Origin: Amycolatopsis vastitatis
Lineage (GTDB): Bacteria > Actinomycetota > Actinomycetes > Mycobacteriales > Pseudonocardiaceae
Reading direction: 5' to 3'
Assembly: GCF_002234595.1 (NCBI RefSeq)
Contig: NZ_NMUL01000057.1
Location: forward strand, 55,110 to 119,109
DNA: 64,000 nt
Part shown: one piece after another, positions 53,709 through 63,983 of the stretch
Layout of the letters: each line of letters begins with the position of its first letter
Position numbering within the stretch: position 1 is the first letter of the stretch
Program-made: the position numbers and the translations under genes
The notes under the pieces: generated by a model
What the model saw: only the letters and a program-made list of their open reading frames with translations
Database searches by the model: none
What the model was told of the DNA's origin: nothing

Positions 53709-53911
53709 CGCCGGTGCGCAGCTACCACTGGCCGCCGGTGCTCCCCGTCGTCGCGCTGGTCCTGATGCCGTTCCTGCCGTTCGTCAACACCACCGGGCTG
53801 TGGCTCGGCCTGCCGCGGATGATCGTGTGGGGCGCGTTCTGGTGCCTCATGTTCACCCCGGCGCTGCTGCTGTCGGAACGCCTGATGCGCGCGCGGGAGG
53901 ACGACGAATGA
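53705..53911 (+). CDS. DUF3311 small membrane protein
   Basis: 68 residues, two membrane helices (residues about 10-28 and 38-55). DUF3311 proteins are regular partners of sodium-solute symporters and stand directly before them, as here. GTG overlaps the M20 stop, and its TGA overlaps the symporter ATG. Probably a small subunit of the transporter. Confidence 0.85.
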   Translation: MTPVRSYHWPPVLPVVALVLMPFLPFVNTTGLWLGLPRMIVWGAFWCLMFTPALLLSERLMRAREDDE

Positions 53912-55332
53912 TCCTCGCCTTCACCCTCGCGGGTATCGTGCTGATCGGCGTCCTCGGCTTCGTCGGACGCCGCCGCCCGGCCGCGGACCTCGCCGAATGG
54001 ACCGTCGGCGGCCGCCGCTTCGGCGCCGTCACGATGTGGTTCCTCCAGGCGGGGGAGGTGTTCACCACCTTCACCTTCCTCGGCATGGCCGGCCTCGCCT
54101 TCTCCGGCGGCGTCGCCGCGATGTACGCGCTGCCGTACGTCCCGATCGCTTACGTCATCCTGTTCTTCCTCGCGAAACGCCTCTGGACGATGGGGAAGGA
54201 CCGCGGCTACCTCACCCAGGGCGACTTCCTCGAAGACCGCTACTCCAGCCGGACGCTCGGCACGCTGTCCGCGGTGCTCGGCGTCGTGTTCGTGCTGCCG
54301 TACCTGCAGCTGCAGATCACCGGGCTCGGGCTGATCGTCCGGCTGGTCACCGGCGACACGGCGTCCGGCACGCTGAGCATGGTGGCCGGCAGCGTGCTGG
54401 TGGTCGCGTTCGTGCTGTGGGCCGGGTTGCGCGGTGTCGCGGCGACGTCCTACTTCAAGGACGGGATCATGCTCGCCGCCCTCGTCGTGCTGATCATCGC
54501 GGTGCCGACGCACTTCGCCGGCGGCATTCCCGCGGTGTTCCACAAGATCGAGCAGCTGCACCCCGAGAAGCTGATCGTCCACAGTGGAGCAAACGACCAC
54601 GTCTGGTTCGTGACGAGCATGCTGGTCAGCGCGATCGGCGTCGGGCTGATGACGCTGCCGCACTCGTGGCCCGCCCTGATGTCCGCGCGCGACCCGAAGG
54701 TGCTGCGTCGCAACTACGCCTGGATGCCGGTGTACGAGCTGTGCCTGCTGCTGCCGATGATCGTCGGGTTCGCGGCGATCCTCGTGGTGCCGAAGGGGAG
54801 TGACCCGAACGGCGTATTGCTGACGCTGTCGAAGGACGCCTTGCCCGGCTGGGTGACGGGCATCATCGTGGTCGCCGCGACGGCCACCGCGATGGTCCCG
54901 GCGGCCGGCATCCTGATCGGCATCTCGTCGCTGGTGGCGCGCAACATCGCCCGCGTCCGCAGCGGCCGCGGGCAGTTCTGGATCAACCACGGCACGGTTG
55001 TGCTCGCGAGTACGCTGGCCCTCGTGCTCGGCATCTTCCGGCCCGATCTGCTGGCCAACCTGCTGTTGCTCACCTATTCGGGGTCGGTCCAGCTGGCCCC
55101 GGCCAACCTGCTGGGGTTCCTGCGGCGCGTGCCGGTCGGCAAGGGCCCGGTGCTGGCCGGGCTGGTCGCCGGCGAGCTCGTGGTCGTCTGGCTGACCTTT
55201 GTGGACACTCACCTGGCCGGTACGGTCAACGTGGGCCTGCTCGGGCTGGGCGCGAACGTCGTCGTGCTCGCCCTGGCCGCCGTGGTGGAACGGCTCGCCG
55301 TTCCCGCGCCCGCGAAGGAGGAGGCGGCGTGA
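53908..55332 (+). CDS. Sodium-solute symporter (SSS family)
   Basis: 474 residues, about 13 helices. Typical SSS features are DLAEWTVGGRRFGAVTMWFLQAGE near the N-terminus and GLRGVAATSYFKDGIM in the middle. It likely takes up the substrate (amino-acid derivative, dipeptide or carboxylate) that the flanking amidohydrolases use. Coupled on both sides by four-base overlaps. Confidence 0.88.
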   Translation: MILAFTLAGIVLIGVLGFVGRRRPAADLAEWTVGGRRFGAVTMWFLQAGEVFTTFTFLGMAGLAFSGGVAAMYALPYVPIAYVILFFLAKRLWTMGKDRGYLTQGDFLEDRYSSRTLGTLSAVLGVVFVLPYLQLQITGLGLIVRLVTGDTASGTLSMVAGSVLVVAFVLWAGLRGVAATSYFKDGIMLAALVVLIIAVPTHFAGGIPAVFHKIEQLHPEKLIVHSGANDHVWFVTSMLVSAIGVGLMTLPHSWPALMSARDPKVLRRNYAWMPVYELCLLLPMIVGFAAILVVPKGSDPNGVLLTLSKDALPGWVTGIIVVAATATAMVPAAGILIGISSLVARNIARVRSGRGQFWINHGTVVLASTLALVLGIFRPDLLANLLLLTYSGSVQLAPANLLGFLRRVPVGKGPVLAGLVAGELVVVWLTFVDTHLAGTVNVGLLGLGANVVVLALAAVVERLAVPAPAKEEAA

Positions 55333-56531
55333 CGCGCACGGTCTTCACCGGCGGTTCGGTCTTCGACGGCACCGGGTCGGAGCCGTCGGCGGCCGACGTC
55401 GCCGTCGAGCACGGCCGGATCGTCGGCGTCGGCACGGACCTGGACGGCGACGAGGGCGTCGACTGCTCGGGTGCGGTGCTGCTGCCCGGGTTCTTCGACT
55501 GCCACGTGCACGTCACCGTGTCCGACATCGGGCTGCTGTCCCGCGTGCAGAAGCCGTTCTCCTACCAGTTCTACGAAGCCGCGCGGAACCTGTGGGCCAC
55601 GCTCGGGCTGGGCATCACGACCGTCCGCGACGCCGCGGGCGCGGACCTCGGCATCAAGCAGGCCGTCGACGACGGGCTGATCCCAGGGCCGCGGCTGCAG
55701 ATCTCGATCGGGCTGATCACCCCGACCGGCGGCCACGGCGACGCGTGGCACCCGTCCGGGATGTGCGTCCCCCTGCTGATGCCGCACCCGGGCCGGCCGG
55801 ACGCCACCGCGGACGGTCCCGACGAGATGCGCCGCGTGGCGCGGACGATGCTGCGCGCGGGCGCGGACGTGCTCAAGGTCTGCACGACCGGCGGGGTGCT
55901 GTCCCCGCGCGACGACCCGCGTCACTCGCAGTTCACGCCGGAGGAACTGGACGTCCTGGTCACCGAGGCGGCGATGCAGGGCCGCCCGGTGATGGCGCAC
56001 GCGCAGGGCGCGGCGGGCATCAAGAACGCCGTCCGCGCCGGGGTCCGTTCGATCGAGCACGGCATCTACCTCGACGACGAGGCGATCGAGCTGATGCTCG
56101 GCCACGGCACGTGGCTGGTGCCGACGCTGATCGCCCCGGTCAACGTGGTCCGGGCGGCCGACGCGGGCGTCGACCTCCCGGCGGCGGTGGTGGCGAAGGC
56201 CCGCGAAGTGGTGGAGGCCCACCGCGACTCGGTCCGCCGCGCGTACGCGGCGGGTGTCCGGATCGCGATGGGCACCGACAGCGGCGTGGGCCCGCACGGA
56301 ACGAACCTGGAGGAGCTGGCCCTGATGGCGGCGTGCGGCATGACGCCGGGGGACGTCCTGGAGGCGACGACGTCGTCGGCGGCCCGGCTGCTGGGCCTCG
56401 ACGGCGAGCTGGGCCGGATCGAGCCGGGGCTGCGGGCGGACCTCGTGGTGGTGTCGGGCGATCCGTACGACTTCCCGGCGCTGGCGTCGAACGTCCGGGA
56501 GGTCTGGAAGGACGGCATCCGGGTCGTTTGA
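55329..56531 (+). CDS. Amidohydrolase, imidazolonepropionase/prolidase-like
   Basis: 400 residues, amidohydrolase superfamily. Metal ligands: HxH in DCHVHVT, Lys in LKVCTTGG (carboxylated bridging), His in MAHAQG and SIEHG, Asp in MGTDSG. The composite fits the Sgx/Cc-type metal-dependent carboxypeptidases acting on N-acyl or Xaa-Pro dipeptides. GTG 55329 overlaps the symporter stop. Together with the M20 enzyme it suggests uptake and hydrolysis of blocked amino acids or dipeptides. Confidence 0.85.
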   Translation: MTRTVFTGGSVFDGTGSEPSAADVAVEHGRIVGVGTDLDGDEGVDCSGAVLLPGFFDCHVHVTVSDIGLLSRVQKPFSYQFYEAARNLWATLGLGITTVRDAAGADLGIKQAVDDGLIPGPRLQISIGLITPTGGHGDAWHPSGMCVPLLMPHPGRPDATADGPDEMRRVARTMLRAGADVLKVCTTGGVLSPRDDPRHSQFTPEELDVLVTEAAMQGRPVMAHAQGAAGIKNAVRAGVRSIEHGIYLDDEAIELMLGHGTWLVPTLIAPVNVVRAADAGVDLPAAVVAKAREVVEAHRDSVRRAYAAGVRIAMGTDSGVGPHGTNLEELALMAACGMTPGDVLEATTSSAARLLGLDGELGRIEPGLRADLVVVSGDPYDFPALASNVREVWKDGIRVV

Positions 56532-56535
56532 GCGG

Positions 56536-58038
56536 CTAATCGGCGAGCCGGGCGAGGTCGACGACGGCCTTGTCGAAGCGGAAGTCGTCGGCCGGGACAT
56601 TCTTGGTGTCGTCGGTGAGCAGTGCGACGTAGCAGCCGTAGTCGATGGCGAAGCCGTCGTACTGCCGTCCTGGGTGTCGGGGATCTACAACGCCCCGGCG
56701 GAGGACATGGAGTAGGCGCGCGTCGCACAACGCGTCGATCGTGGCCGGACGGTCCACCGCGGGCAGGAGGAAGGTCCGGGACCGGCGCCGTCCCACCACC
56801 TCGTCGACGAGACTGGTGAGGAGCCGGTCGGCGCCCTCGTACCTGCTCAGCGCGATCTTCTTGTCCCGCAGGTACCAGTCCTTCGCAGCTCGCCGCACGT
56901 GGGAGACATTGATCTTGCCGGTGTGTGCATGCTGGGCGGCGAGCGCGGCGATGTTGATCGCGTCCCGGGGTACTCCTTCGGCGGCTCTGACGAGCTCGGG
57001 TAGTGCTCCGTCCTGAAATGTGCCCTCCGCGAAGTCATCGATGTCCGGGGTGGCTGCGCGCAACATCGTCGCGAGAACTGGTCGGACGTGGTTGTAGAAC
57101 AGCTGTCGAAAGAACGCCTGGGCTTGTTGTCGTGACTGGTCGAAGACCAAGGCGTCGTCGAGGCTCACAGTCGAAGCGGCGTCCGAGCCCACCTCGATGC
57201 CGAGGTAATCCTCGTGGACTGGAACGAAGAAGCGTGCGCGGTGCTCGATGGCAGCGATCTTCACTGTGATGCCGCGTATCGGCAAGACACTGCGTCGCAA
57301 CAGGTCCGCGAGGAAGGGCTGCAGGTCGAGCGGTACGCTGCTCCATTCGTCGAGCAGTAGCCACAATCTCGCCGGCCTAATGGCGTCGGCGACTGTTTGG
57401 ATCGCTCTGCTGAGCGGACCGAACATGACTCGGTGCTGTTCGACACCCGTGCGTTTCCGCCGGTTGGACGCTGTTGAGGAAGCTTTGTGCTGCAGGTTGG
57501 CTTTGACTCCGCCCATTCGGCCCAGCGACGCTTCGAAGCCACCAGCATGTTCGTCGGCGTCACTGTGGGTCTGCTCTTGCTCGGTCTCCCCGACGACCTC
57601 GACTTCGGTCGCTGCGGCAGCCCAGTCATCGAGGCCGTGCATGACCCGATCTTGGTCGAAGTTCTTGCCTTCGAGCGCCGCCGTGACAAGCTGGTCGTGG
57701 ACTGCCTCGAGCGTGTCCACGAGGAGTTGGGTGCCGCGTTGGGCCGGGCTCAAGGCCTCATTGGCATAGAGGCCGCCGGTTGACCCGATCGTGCGCAAAT
57801 CGAGGTAAATGGCGATGTCGCCGGTCTGTTCGATGAGGTCATCGAGATGCAACAGTCCGTGGGTCTTGCCTGTGCCGCGTCTGCCGAAGAGGATCTGGTG
57901 ATCAGCCGAGTTGATCATGGCGGAAAAGGAACCGGCCGTGACGTAGGTGGCCGCTAATGTCGACCGATCGGCGCTTTCGGCGCGGCGGGGGATCCGCATC
58001 AGAGCCTGGTTGAGATGCATCTGGATGGCCTGCGCCAT
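56536..58038 (-). CDS. ORC/Cdc6-like AAA ATPase of unlike base composition
   Basis: 500 residues. Walker A GRRGTGKT at 52-59, Walker B LWLLLDEWSSV with D230-E231; a hydrophilic insert near 150-200 is rich in Glu, His and Asp. The C-terminal part (RRAAKDWYLRDKK, DGFAIDYGCYV) looks like the winged-helix end of bacterial ORC-CDC6-like ATPases, some of which belong to defence islands. Codons ending in A/T are visibly more frequent than in neighbouring genes, a sign of transfer. ATG 58038 follows GGGAG. It stands alone. Function unknown; defence or DNA metabolism are guesses. Confidence 0.75.
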   Translation of the reverse strand: MAQAIQMHLNQALMRIPRRAESADRSTLAATYVTAGSFSAMINSADHQILFGRRGTGKTHGLLHLDDLIEQTGDIAIYLDLRTIGSTGGLYANEALSPAQRGTQLLVDTLEAVHDQLVTAALEGKNFDQDRVMHGLDDWAAAATEVEVVGETEQEQTHSDADEHAGGFEASLGRMGGVKANLQHKASSTASNRRKRTGVEQHRVMFGPLSRAIQTVADAIRPARLWLLLDEWSSVPLDLQPFLADLLRRSVLPIRGITVKIAAIEHRARFFVPVHEDYLGIEVGSDAASTVSLDDALVFDQSRQQAQAFFRQLFYNHVRPVLATMLRAATPDIDDFAEGTFQDGALPELVRAAEGVPRDAINIAALAAQHAHTGKINVSHVRRAAKDWYLRDKKIALSRYEGADRLLTSLVDEVVGRRRSRTFLLPAVDRPATIDALCDARLLHVLRRGVVDPRHPGRQYDGFAIDYGCYVALLTDDTKNVPADDFRFDKAVVDLARLAD

Positions 58039-58135
58039 GCGACTCCCTGCTCCCGGTAGTCCGCGTCATCCTGGGTGGGCTGACTTGCAACGCCTTCCGA
58101 GTCGCCGCAGCCGGAAGGGCTGTTACACCGCGGAC

Positions 58136-58933
58136 TCACGCGTCCGGGGTCAGCAGGTCCTTGAGCGCCGCGGCGAACTTCGCCGGGTTCCGTTGCGGGG
58201 CCAGGTGCGCGCCCGGCATCTCGGTGAACGGCAAACCCAGCTCCAGAGCCAGGATCTTCGCCGGCTGGTAGTGGTAACGCCCGCGGCTGCCTTCGCCCGC
58301 GGCCGGGAAGATCTCCGTGCTCGCCTTGCGCAGCGCGCGCAGGTCCGGCAGGTAGTCGAAGAACTCCGTCAGCTCGCGGTCGAACAGCCGGATCCAGTCG
58401 GCTTCGTGCGGCAGGCGGAGGTTCGGCAGGTCGGGCAGGGCCGCGCCGGCGATCGCGTCCGCGAACCGCGTCACCGCGGCCATCAGCTCACCCGAACGGG
58501 CCAGCCGCACCTGTTCCGCGGCGGCTTCGAGCCAGCCGCCCGCGTCCGGCATCAGGTGCACCGCCGGGGGTTCGTGCGCGACCAGCGTCGTCACCCGGTC
58601 CGGATACCGGGCCACGAGGTCGAGACCGATCAGCGCACCCGCGCTCGAGCCGAAGACGAGCGCCGGGCCGTCGGCCGCGTGGCGGAGCACCGCCAGCGCG
58701 TCGTCGGCCTGTCGCGAAACCGGGACCGGGCCCGTGGTGGTGTCGGTGCTGCCGAAGTGACCGCGCCGGTCGTAGGTGATCACGGTGTAGTCCGCGTACA
58801 GCAGCTTCGCCAGTGCGCGGTAGGAGTCACCCGCCCCGGTGCCGCCCGCGATCAGCAGCAGCGCCGGGCCCTCGCCGCCGCGGCGGACGAGGAGCTCACC
58901 GTCCTCCACCGGGCAACGGCTTTCCGAGATCAT
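58136..58933 (-). CDS. Alpha/beta hydrolase
   Basis: 265 residues. Nucleophile in GSSAGAL, LLIAGGTGAGDSY as oxyanion region, YDRRGHFGST after strand 4, and a His in GAHLAPQ at the C-terminus. Typical of small actinobacterial esterases or hydrolases of unknown substrate. ATG 58933 is chosen; upstream in-frame starts would run into the divergent RidA gene. No pathway link seen. Confidence 0.8.
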   Translation of the reverse strand: MISESRCPVEDGELLVRRGGEGPALLLIAGGTGAGDSYRALAKLLYADYTVITYDRRGHFGSTDTTTGPVPVSRQADDALAVLRHAADGPALVFGSSAGALIGLDLVARYPDRVTTLVAHEPPAVHLMPDAGGWLEAAAEQVRLARSGELMAAVTRFADAIAGAALPDLPNLRLPHEADWIRLFDRELTEFFDYLPDLRALRKASTEIFPAAGEGSRGRYHYQPAKILALELGLPFTEMPGAHLAPQRNPAKFAAALKDLLTPDA

Positions 58934-58976
58934 GCACCGAAGTGAAGCACAACGGCCGCCCGCTAACGTGCGCGGC

Positions 58977-59359
58977 ATGACGGAACGGCGAGCGATCCTC
59001 AGCGGGTCGGCATTCGAGGAACAGATCGGCTACGCCCGCGCCGTGGTGCACGGCGACCGCGTGTACGTCTCGGGCACCACCGGCTTCGACTATTCGGCGA
59101 TGACGATCTCCGAAGACGTCGTGGAGCAGGCGGAACAGTGCCTGCGCAACATCGAGGCGGCGCTTGGAGAGGCGGGGTGCACGCTCGCCGACGTGGTCCG
59201 CGTGCGGTACCTGCTGCCGGCGCGCGAGGACTTCGAGCCGTGCTGGCCGGTGCTGCGCAAGGCGTTCGCGGCGGTCCGCCCGGCGGCGACGATGCTGGAG
59301 TGCGGCCTGGCGGATCCGCGCATGAAGATCGAGATCGAGGTTGACGCCCACCTGCCGGG

Positions 59360-59363
<4 letters not shown>
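58977..59363 (+). CDS. RidA-family protein
   Basis: 128 residues, RidA/YjgF fold with GDRVYVSGTTGFDYS and VRVRYLLPAREDFEPCW; the Arg (VRYLL) is where family members bind imine intermediates. Some homologues are 2-iminobutanoate deaminases; others act as regulators. The 3' end overlaps the end of fadA5 by four bases in convergent orientation. Confidence 0.87.
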
Positions 59364-60517
<1,154 letters not shown>

Positions 60518-60560
60518 GTCGTCCCTTTCGTCGGGAAACACTGTTCACTGACCCAAAAAC

Positions 60561-60574
60561 TAGAACAAGTTATC
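60561..60574. promoter_or_regulatory. KstR operator (13/14), fadA5 side
   Basis: TAGAACAAGTTATC misses only the final A. Lies 44 bases before the fadA5 start in the 231-bp divergent gap. Confidence 0.75.
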
Positions 60575-60713
60575 GTTTTGCGCAAGCCTGCCCTGGTTCG
60601 ACGGCTTCTTGATCTCTGTCGGGTGAGCGCTCGCTCACCTGGCATCATCGGTTAAGTAAACGGGTTTCACTGACGGGCTTCCGTTGGTTAACGCCGTATG
60701 CTCTAATCGGACT

Positions 60714-60727
60714 TAGAACGTGTTCCA
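60714..60727. promoter_or_regulatory. KstR operator (14/14), cyp125 side
   Basis: TAGAACGTGTTCCA is a perfect match, 21 bases before the cyp125 GTG. Confidence 0.88.
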
Positions 60728-60748
60728 AGCCGAACCGTGGGAGGCAAC

Positions 60749-61975
60749 GTGGCCGCTCCGCTCATCCCCGCCGGTTTCGACTTCACCGATCCCGATCTCC
60801 TGGCGGAGCGACTTCCGGTCGCCGAGTTCGCCGAGTTGCGACGGACCGCCCCGGTGTGGTGGAACCCCCAGAAGCACAACACCGCGGGCTACCGCGACGA
60901 CGGCTATTGGGTCGTCTCGCGCCACGCGGACGTCAAGGAGGTCTCCCGCGACAGCACGCTCTACTCGTCACGGGAAAAGACCGCCATCATCCGCTTCGAC
61001 GAGAACATGACCGAGGACAACCTCGAGGCGAACCGCCTGGTGCTGCTCAACCAGGACGCCCCGCAGCACACGAAGCTGCGGCGGATCGTGTCGAAGGGCT
61101 TCACCCCGCGGTCCATCTCGAAGCTCGAGGACACCTTGCGCGACCGCGCCGAGCGGATCGTGCACGAGGCACGGAAGAAGGGGTCGGGCGACTTCGTCAC
61201 CGACGTCGCCTGCGAGCTGCCGCTGCAGGCGATCGCCGAGCTGATCGGCATTCCGCAGGAAGACCGGCTCAAGATCTTCGAATGGTCCAACCAGATGGTC
61301 GCCTACGACGACCCCGAGTACGAGGTCGAGCCGCTGGAGGCGTCCGCCCAGCTCGTCGGGTACGCCTGGAACATGGCCGAGGACCGGCGCAAGTGCCCGA
61401 TGGACGACATCGCCACCAAGCTCATCCAGGCCGACGTCGACGGTGAATCGCTCGGCTCCGACGAGTTCGGCTTCTTCGTGATCCTGCTCGCGGTGGCCGG
61501 CAACGAGACCACGCGGAACGCCATCACCCACGGCATGAAGGCGTTCCTGGACCACCCGGACCAGTGGGCGCTGTTCAAGGAACAGCGGCCGAAGACCGCA
61601 CCCGACGAGATCGTCCGCTGGGCCACCCCGATCGTCGCCTTCCAGCGCACCGCCACCCGCGACACCGAGCTCGGCGGTGCGCAGATCCGCAAGGGCGACC
61701 GCGTCGGCATGTTCTACAGCTCGGCCAACTTCGACCACGACGTCTTCGAAAACCCGGAGAAGTTCGACATCTTCCGCGAGGACAACCCGCACGTGGGGTT
61801 CGGCGGCACGGGTTCGCACTACTGCATCGGCGCGAACCTGGCCCGGCTGGAGATCGACCTGATCTTCAACGCCATCGCCGACGTGATGCCGAACATCACC
61901 GAGGCGGCACCGCCGGTGCGGCTGCGGTCGAGCTGGATCAACGGCATCAAGCACTACCCGGTGAACTACGCCTGA
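60749..61975 (+). CDS. cyp125: CYP125-family steroid C26/C27-monooxygenase
   Basis: 408-residue cytochrome P450. Heme Cys359 is in FGGTGSHYCIGANLAR; the I-helix is LLAVAGNETTRNAITHGM. The N-terminus PAGFDFTDPDLLAERLPVAEFAELRRTAPVWWN follows CYP125A1 closely (only partly quoted). It oxidises the terminal side-chain methyl of cholestenone to the alcohol and on to the acid, the entry to side-chain beta-oxidation. GTG 60749 is preferred because GGGAGG lies five bases before; GTG 60737 would add four residues. In mycobacteria cyp125 heads the fadE28 operon; here it is 41 kb away. Confidence 0.93.
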   Translation: MAAPLIPAGFDFTDPDLLAERLPVAEFAELRRTAPVWWNPQKHNTAGYRDDGYWVVSRHADVKEVSRDSTLYSSREKTAIIRFDENMTEDNLEANRLVLLNQDAPQHTKLRRIVSKGFTPRSISKLEDTLRDRAERIVHEARKKGSGDFVTDVACELPLQAIAELIGIPQEDRLKIFEWSNQMVAYDDPEYEVEPLEASAQLVGYAWNMAEDRRKCPMDDIATKLIQADVDGESLGSDEFGFFVILLAVAGNETTRNAITHGMKAFLDHPDQWALFKEQRPKTAPDEIVRWATPIVAFQRTATRDTELGGAQIRKGDRVGMFYSSANFDHDVFENPEKFDIFREDNPHVGFGGTGSHYCIGANLARLEIDLIFNAIADVMPNITEAAPPVRLRSSWINGIKHYPVNYA

Positions 61976-62111
61976 GGAACTCCTCACGCGAGTGAGCGCG
62001 GCCGCGTCATCGTCGGTGCAAGAGTGGCCGATGCCCGGGTGGGGGTACACCCGGGCATCGGCGCCCGACCGCGCCGCGGCCGATTCCGCCAGGGGATGCC
62101 ATGATGGGACG

Positions 62112-62903
62112 ATGGCCCCTCGAGCGACCGTGGACGTCGAGTTCGCCATCCGCGTCACCGAACCCGGACCCGCGGCGATCTCGGTCTCCGCGGCGCACGC
62201 CGACACCGAGGAACTCCGCGTGTCCTGGCACGGCGACAGCCGGCCCGTGGAGTTCGAGTACGGCACCCGGGCCGAGGTCTTCGACCTCCCGGCCGGCGAG
62301 CACCGCGTCACCTACCACGCCGAGCGCGCGCTCACCGACCCCGAACCCGAGCCCGTCACGCTCGCCGACGTCGCCGTGTTCACCCGGCCGAGCCGGTACT
62401 GCCCGTCCGATCGCGTCGCCGGGCTCGTCCCGCCGGAGCTGCTGAAGCTCGACGGCGCCCGGAAGCAGGTCCCCGCCCTCGTCCGGCACGTCAACGAGCG
62501 ACTGTCCTATGTGGCCGGTTCGAGCCGTCCCACCGACGACGCGATCGACACCCTGCTCGCGGGCGAGGGCGTCTGCCGTGACTTCGCGCACGTCTGCGTC
62601 ACCCTGTGCCGGTTCCTCGACATCCCGGCGCGCTACGTCGGCGTCTACGCGCCCGGGCTCGCGCCGATGGACTTCCACGCCGTCTTCGAAGCCGCGATCG
62701 ACGGCCACTGGTACGTCTTCGACGCCACCCGGCTCGCGCCGCGGCAGACCATGCTGCGCATCTCCACCGGCCGGGACGCCGCCGACACCGCCTTCCTCGC
62801 CACGCTCGGCGGCGAACTCGACTTCCTGGGCAGCACCGTCTTCGCGACGACCGACGCCGCGCTGCCCGTCGACGACGGGGCCGCCCTGGTCGCTCTCGGC
62901 TGA
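62112..62903 (+). CDS. Transglutaminase-like cysteine protease-fold protein
   Basis: 263 residues. Triad Cys155 (GEGVCRDFAHVC), His189 (MDFHAVFEA) and Asp204 (YVFDATR) of the bacterial transglutaminase/SMc04352 group, preceded by a beta-rich N-terminal domain (about 1-95). No signal peptide, so cytoplasmic. Role unknown; family members hydrolyse or transfer amide bonds. ATG 62112 is chosen over upstream in-frame starts. Unrelated to the sterol pathway as far as can be seen. Confidence 0.85.
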   Translation: MAPRATVDVEFAIRVTEPGPAAISVSAAHADTEELRVSWHGDSRPVEFEYGTRAEVFDLPAGEHRVTYHAERALTDPEPEPVTLADVAVFTRPSRYCPSDRVAGLVPPELLKLDGARKQVPALVRHVNERLSYVAGSSRPTDDAIDTLLAGEGVCRDFAHVCVTLCRFLDIPARYVGVYAPGLAPMDFHAVFEAAIDGHWYVFDATRLAPRQTMLRISTGRDAADTAFLATLGGELDFLGSTVFATTDAALPVDDGAALVALG

Positions 62904-62951
62904 GCCCGCCCGCGTGTTGCCTGCGCAAAGACGGCCCCGGCTGGGTAGACA

Positions 62952-63983
62952 GTGTCCGTGAAGAGTTCCCCGAAGGCGCCGAGCCCGTGGGCCCGGGCGC
63001 GCGCCCGGTACCGGTGGCTGGACCACATCGCCCGCGCGACCAACCGCTACATCGACGCCGGCGGCTACCACTACGTCGCCTCGATCACCTACTTCAGCCT
63101 GCTGTCGCTGGTGCCGCTGCTGATGGTCGCCTCGTCGGTCGGCGGGTTCGTGCTGGCCACCCAGCCGCACCTGCTCGGCACGCTGGTCTCCGCCATCGTC
63201 AAGACGCTGCCCGGCGGGCTCGGGGGCAAGGCCACCGACCTGCTGACCGGCTTCGTGAAGCAGCGGACCAGCGTCGGGGTGGTCGGCCTGGCCATCGGCC
63301 TCTACTCGGGCTGGAACTGGATGAACGCGCTGCGGGACTCGCTGACGGCGCTGTGGGGGCAGAACCGGTCGGACCAGTCGCTGCCGCGGCTCATCGCCGT
63401 CGACCTGCTCGCGCTGCTCGGCCTGAGCGCGGCGCTGCTGGTGTCGTTCACGCTCACGATCTCCGGCACCGCGCTCGGCGGCTACCTGCTCCGGCTGGCC
63501 GGCCTCGACGACACGAGCTGGGGGCACCAGCTCGTGTCCGCGTCGTCGGTGCCGCTCTCGCTGGTCGCGGACTGGCTGGTGTTCCTGTGGGTGCTCACCC
63601 GGCTGCCGCGGCAGAAGGTCGGGGTGCGCAGCGCGGTCCGCGGCGCGATCGCCCTCGCCGTCGGGTTCGAGGCGCTGAAGCTGGCCGGGGGGTTCTACCT
63701 CCGGCTGATCGGCGACTCGCCGACCGGGATCGCGTTCGGCTCGATCATCGGCCTCATCTTCTTCATCTCGCTCGTCGCGCGGCTGCTCGTGTTCGTCACG
63801 GCGTGGACGGCGACCGGCTCCGACGCGCCCCCGAAGCCGGTCCAGCCGCCCGCGCCGGTGGTGCTGAAGCCGGTGGTCGTGGTGGACCCGCCGATGGCCG
63901 TCCCCGCCGCGGTCGGCGTGGTCACCGGCGTCCTCGGCACCCTGCTCGCGTTGCTGTGGCGCCGCCGCTCCCGTCGTGAGTGA
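62952..63983 (+). CDS. YihY/BrkB-family inner membrane protein
   Basis: 343 residues, six main helices: GGYHYVASITYFSLLSLVPLLMVASS carries the family's typical first helix (quoted only in part), then LYSGWNWMNALRDSL and FGSIIGLIFFISLVARLLVF. A Pro/Val-rich linker and an extra C-terminal helix end in the basic RRRSRRE. Function of YihY proteins is unknown, once misnamed RNase BN. GTG 62952 is used as start. Confidence 0.85.
   Translation: MSVKSSPKAPSPWARARARYRWLDHIARATNRYIDAGGYHYVASITYFSLLSLVPLLMVASSVGGFVLATQPHLLGTLVSAIVKTLPGGLGGKATDLLTGFVKQRTSVGVVGLAIGLYSGWNWMNALRDSLTALWGQNRSDQSLPRLIAVDLLALLGLSAALLVSFTLTISGTALGGYLLRLAGLDDTSWGHQLVSASSVPLSLVADWLVFLWVLTRLPRQKVGVRSAVRGAIALAVGFEALKLAGGFYLRLIGDSPTGIAFGSIIGLIFFISLVARLLVFVTAWTATGSDAPPKPVQPPAPVVLKPVVVVDPPMAVPAAVGVVTGVLGTLLALLWRRRSRRE

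Noticed and set aside
56536..58038. Prophage or integrated element around the AAA ATPase
   Set aside because: No integrase, att-like direct repeats, tRNA or phage genes next to it; only one gene shows unlike composition.
61973..61986. TGAGGAACTCCTCA at the cyp125 stop as terminator
   Set aside because: Six-base arms with a two-base loop cannot form a stable hairpin and no U-tract follows.
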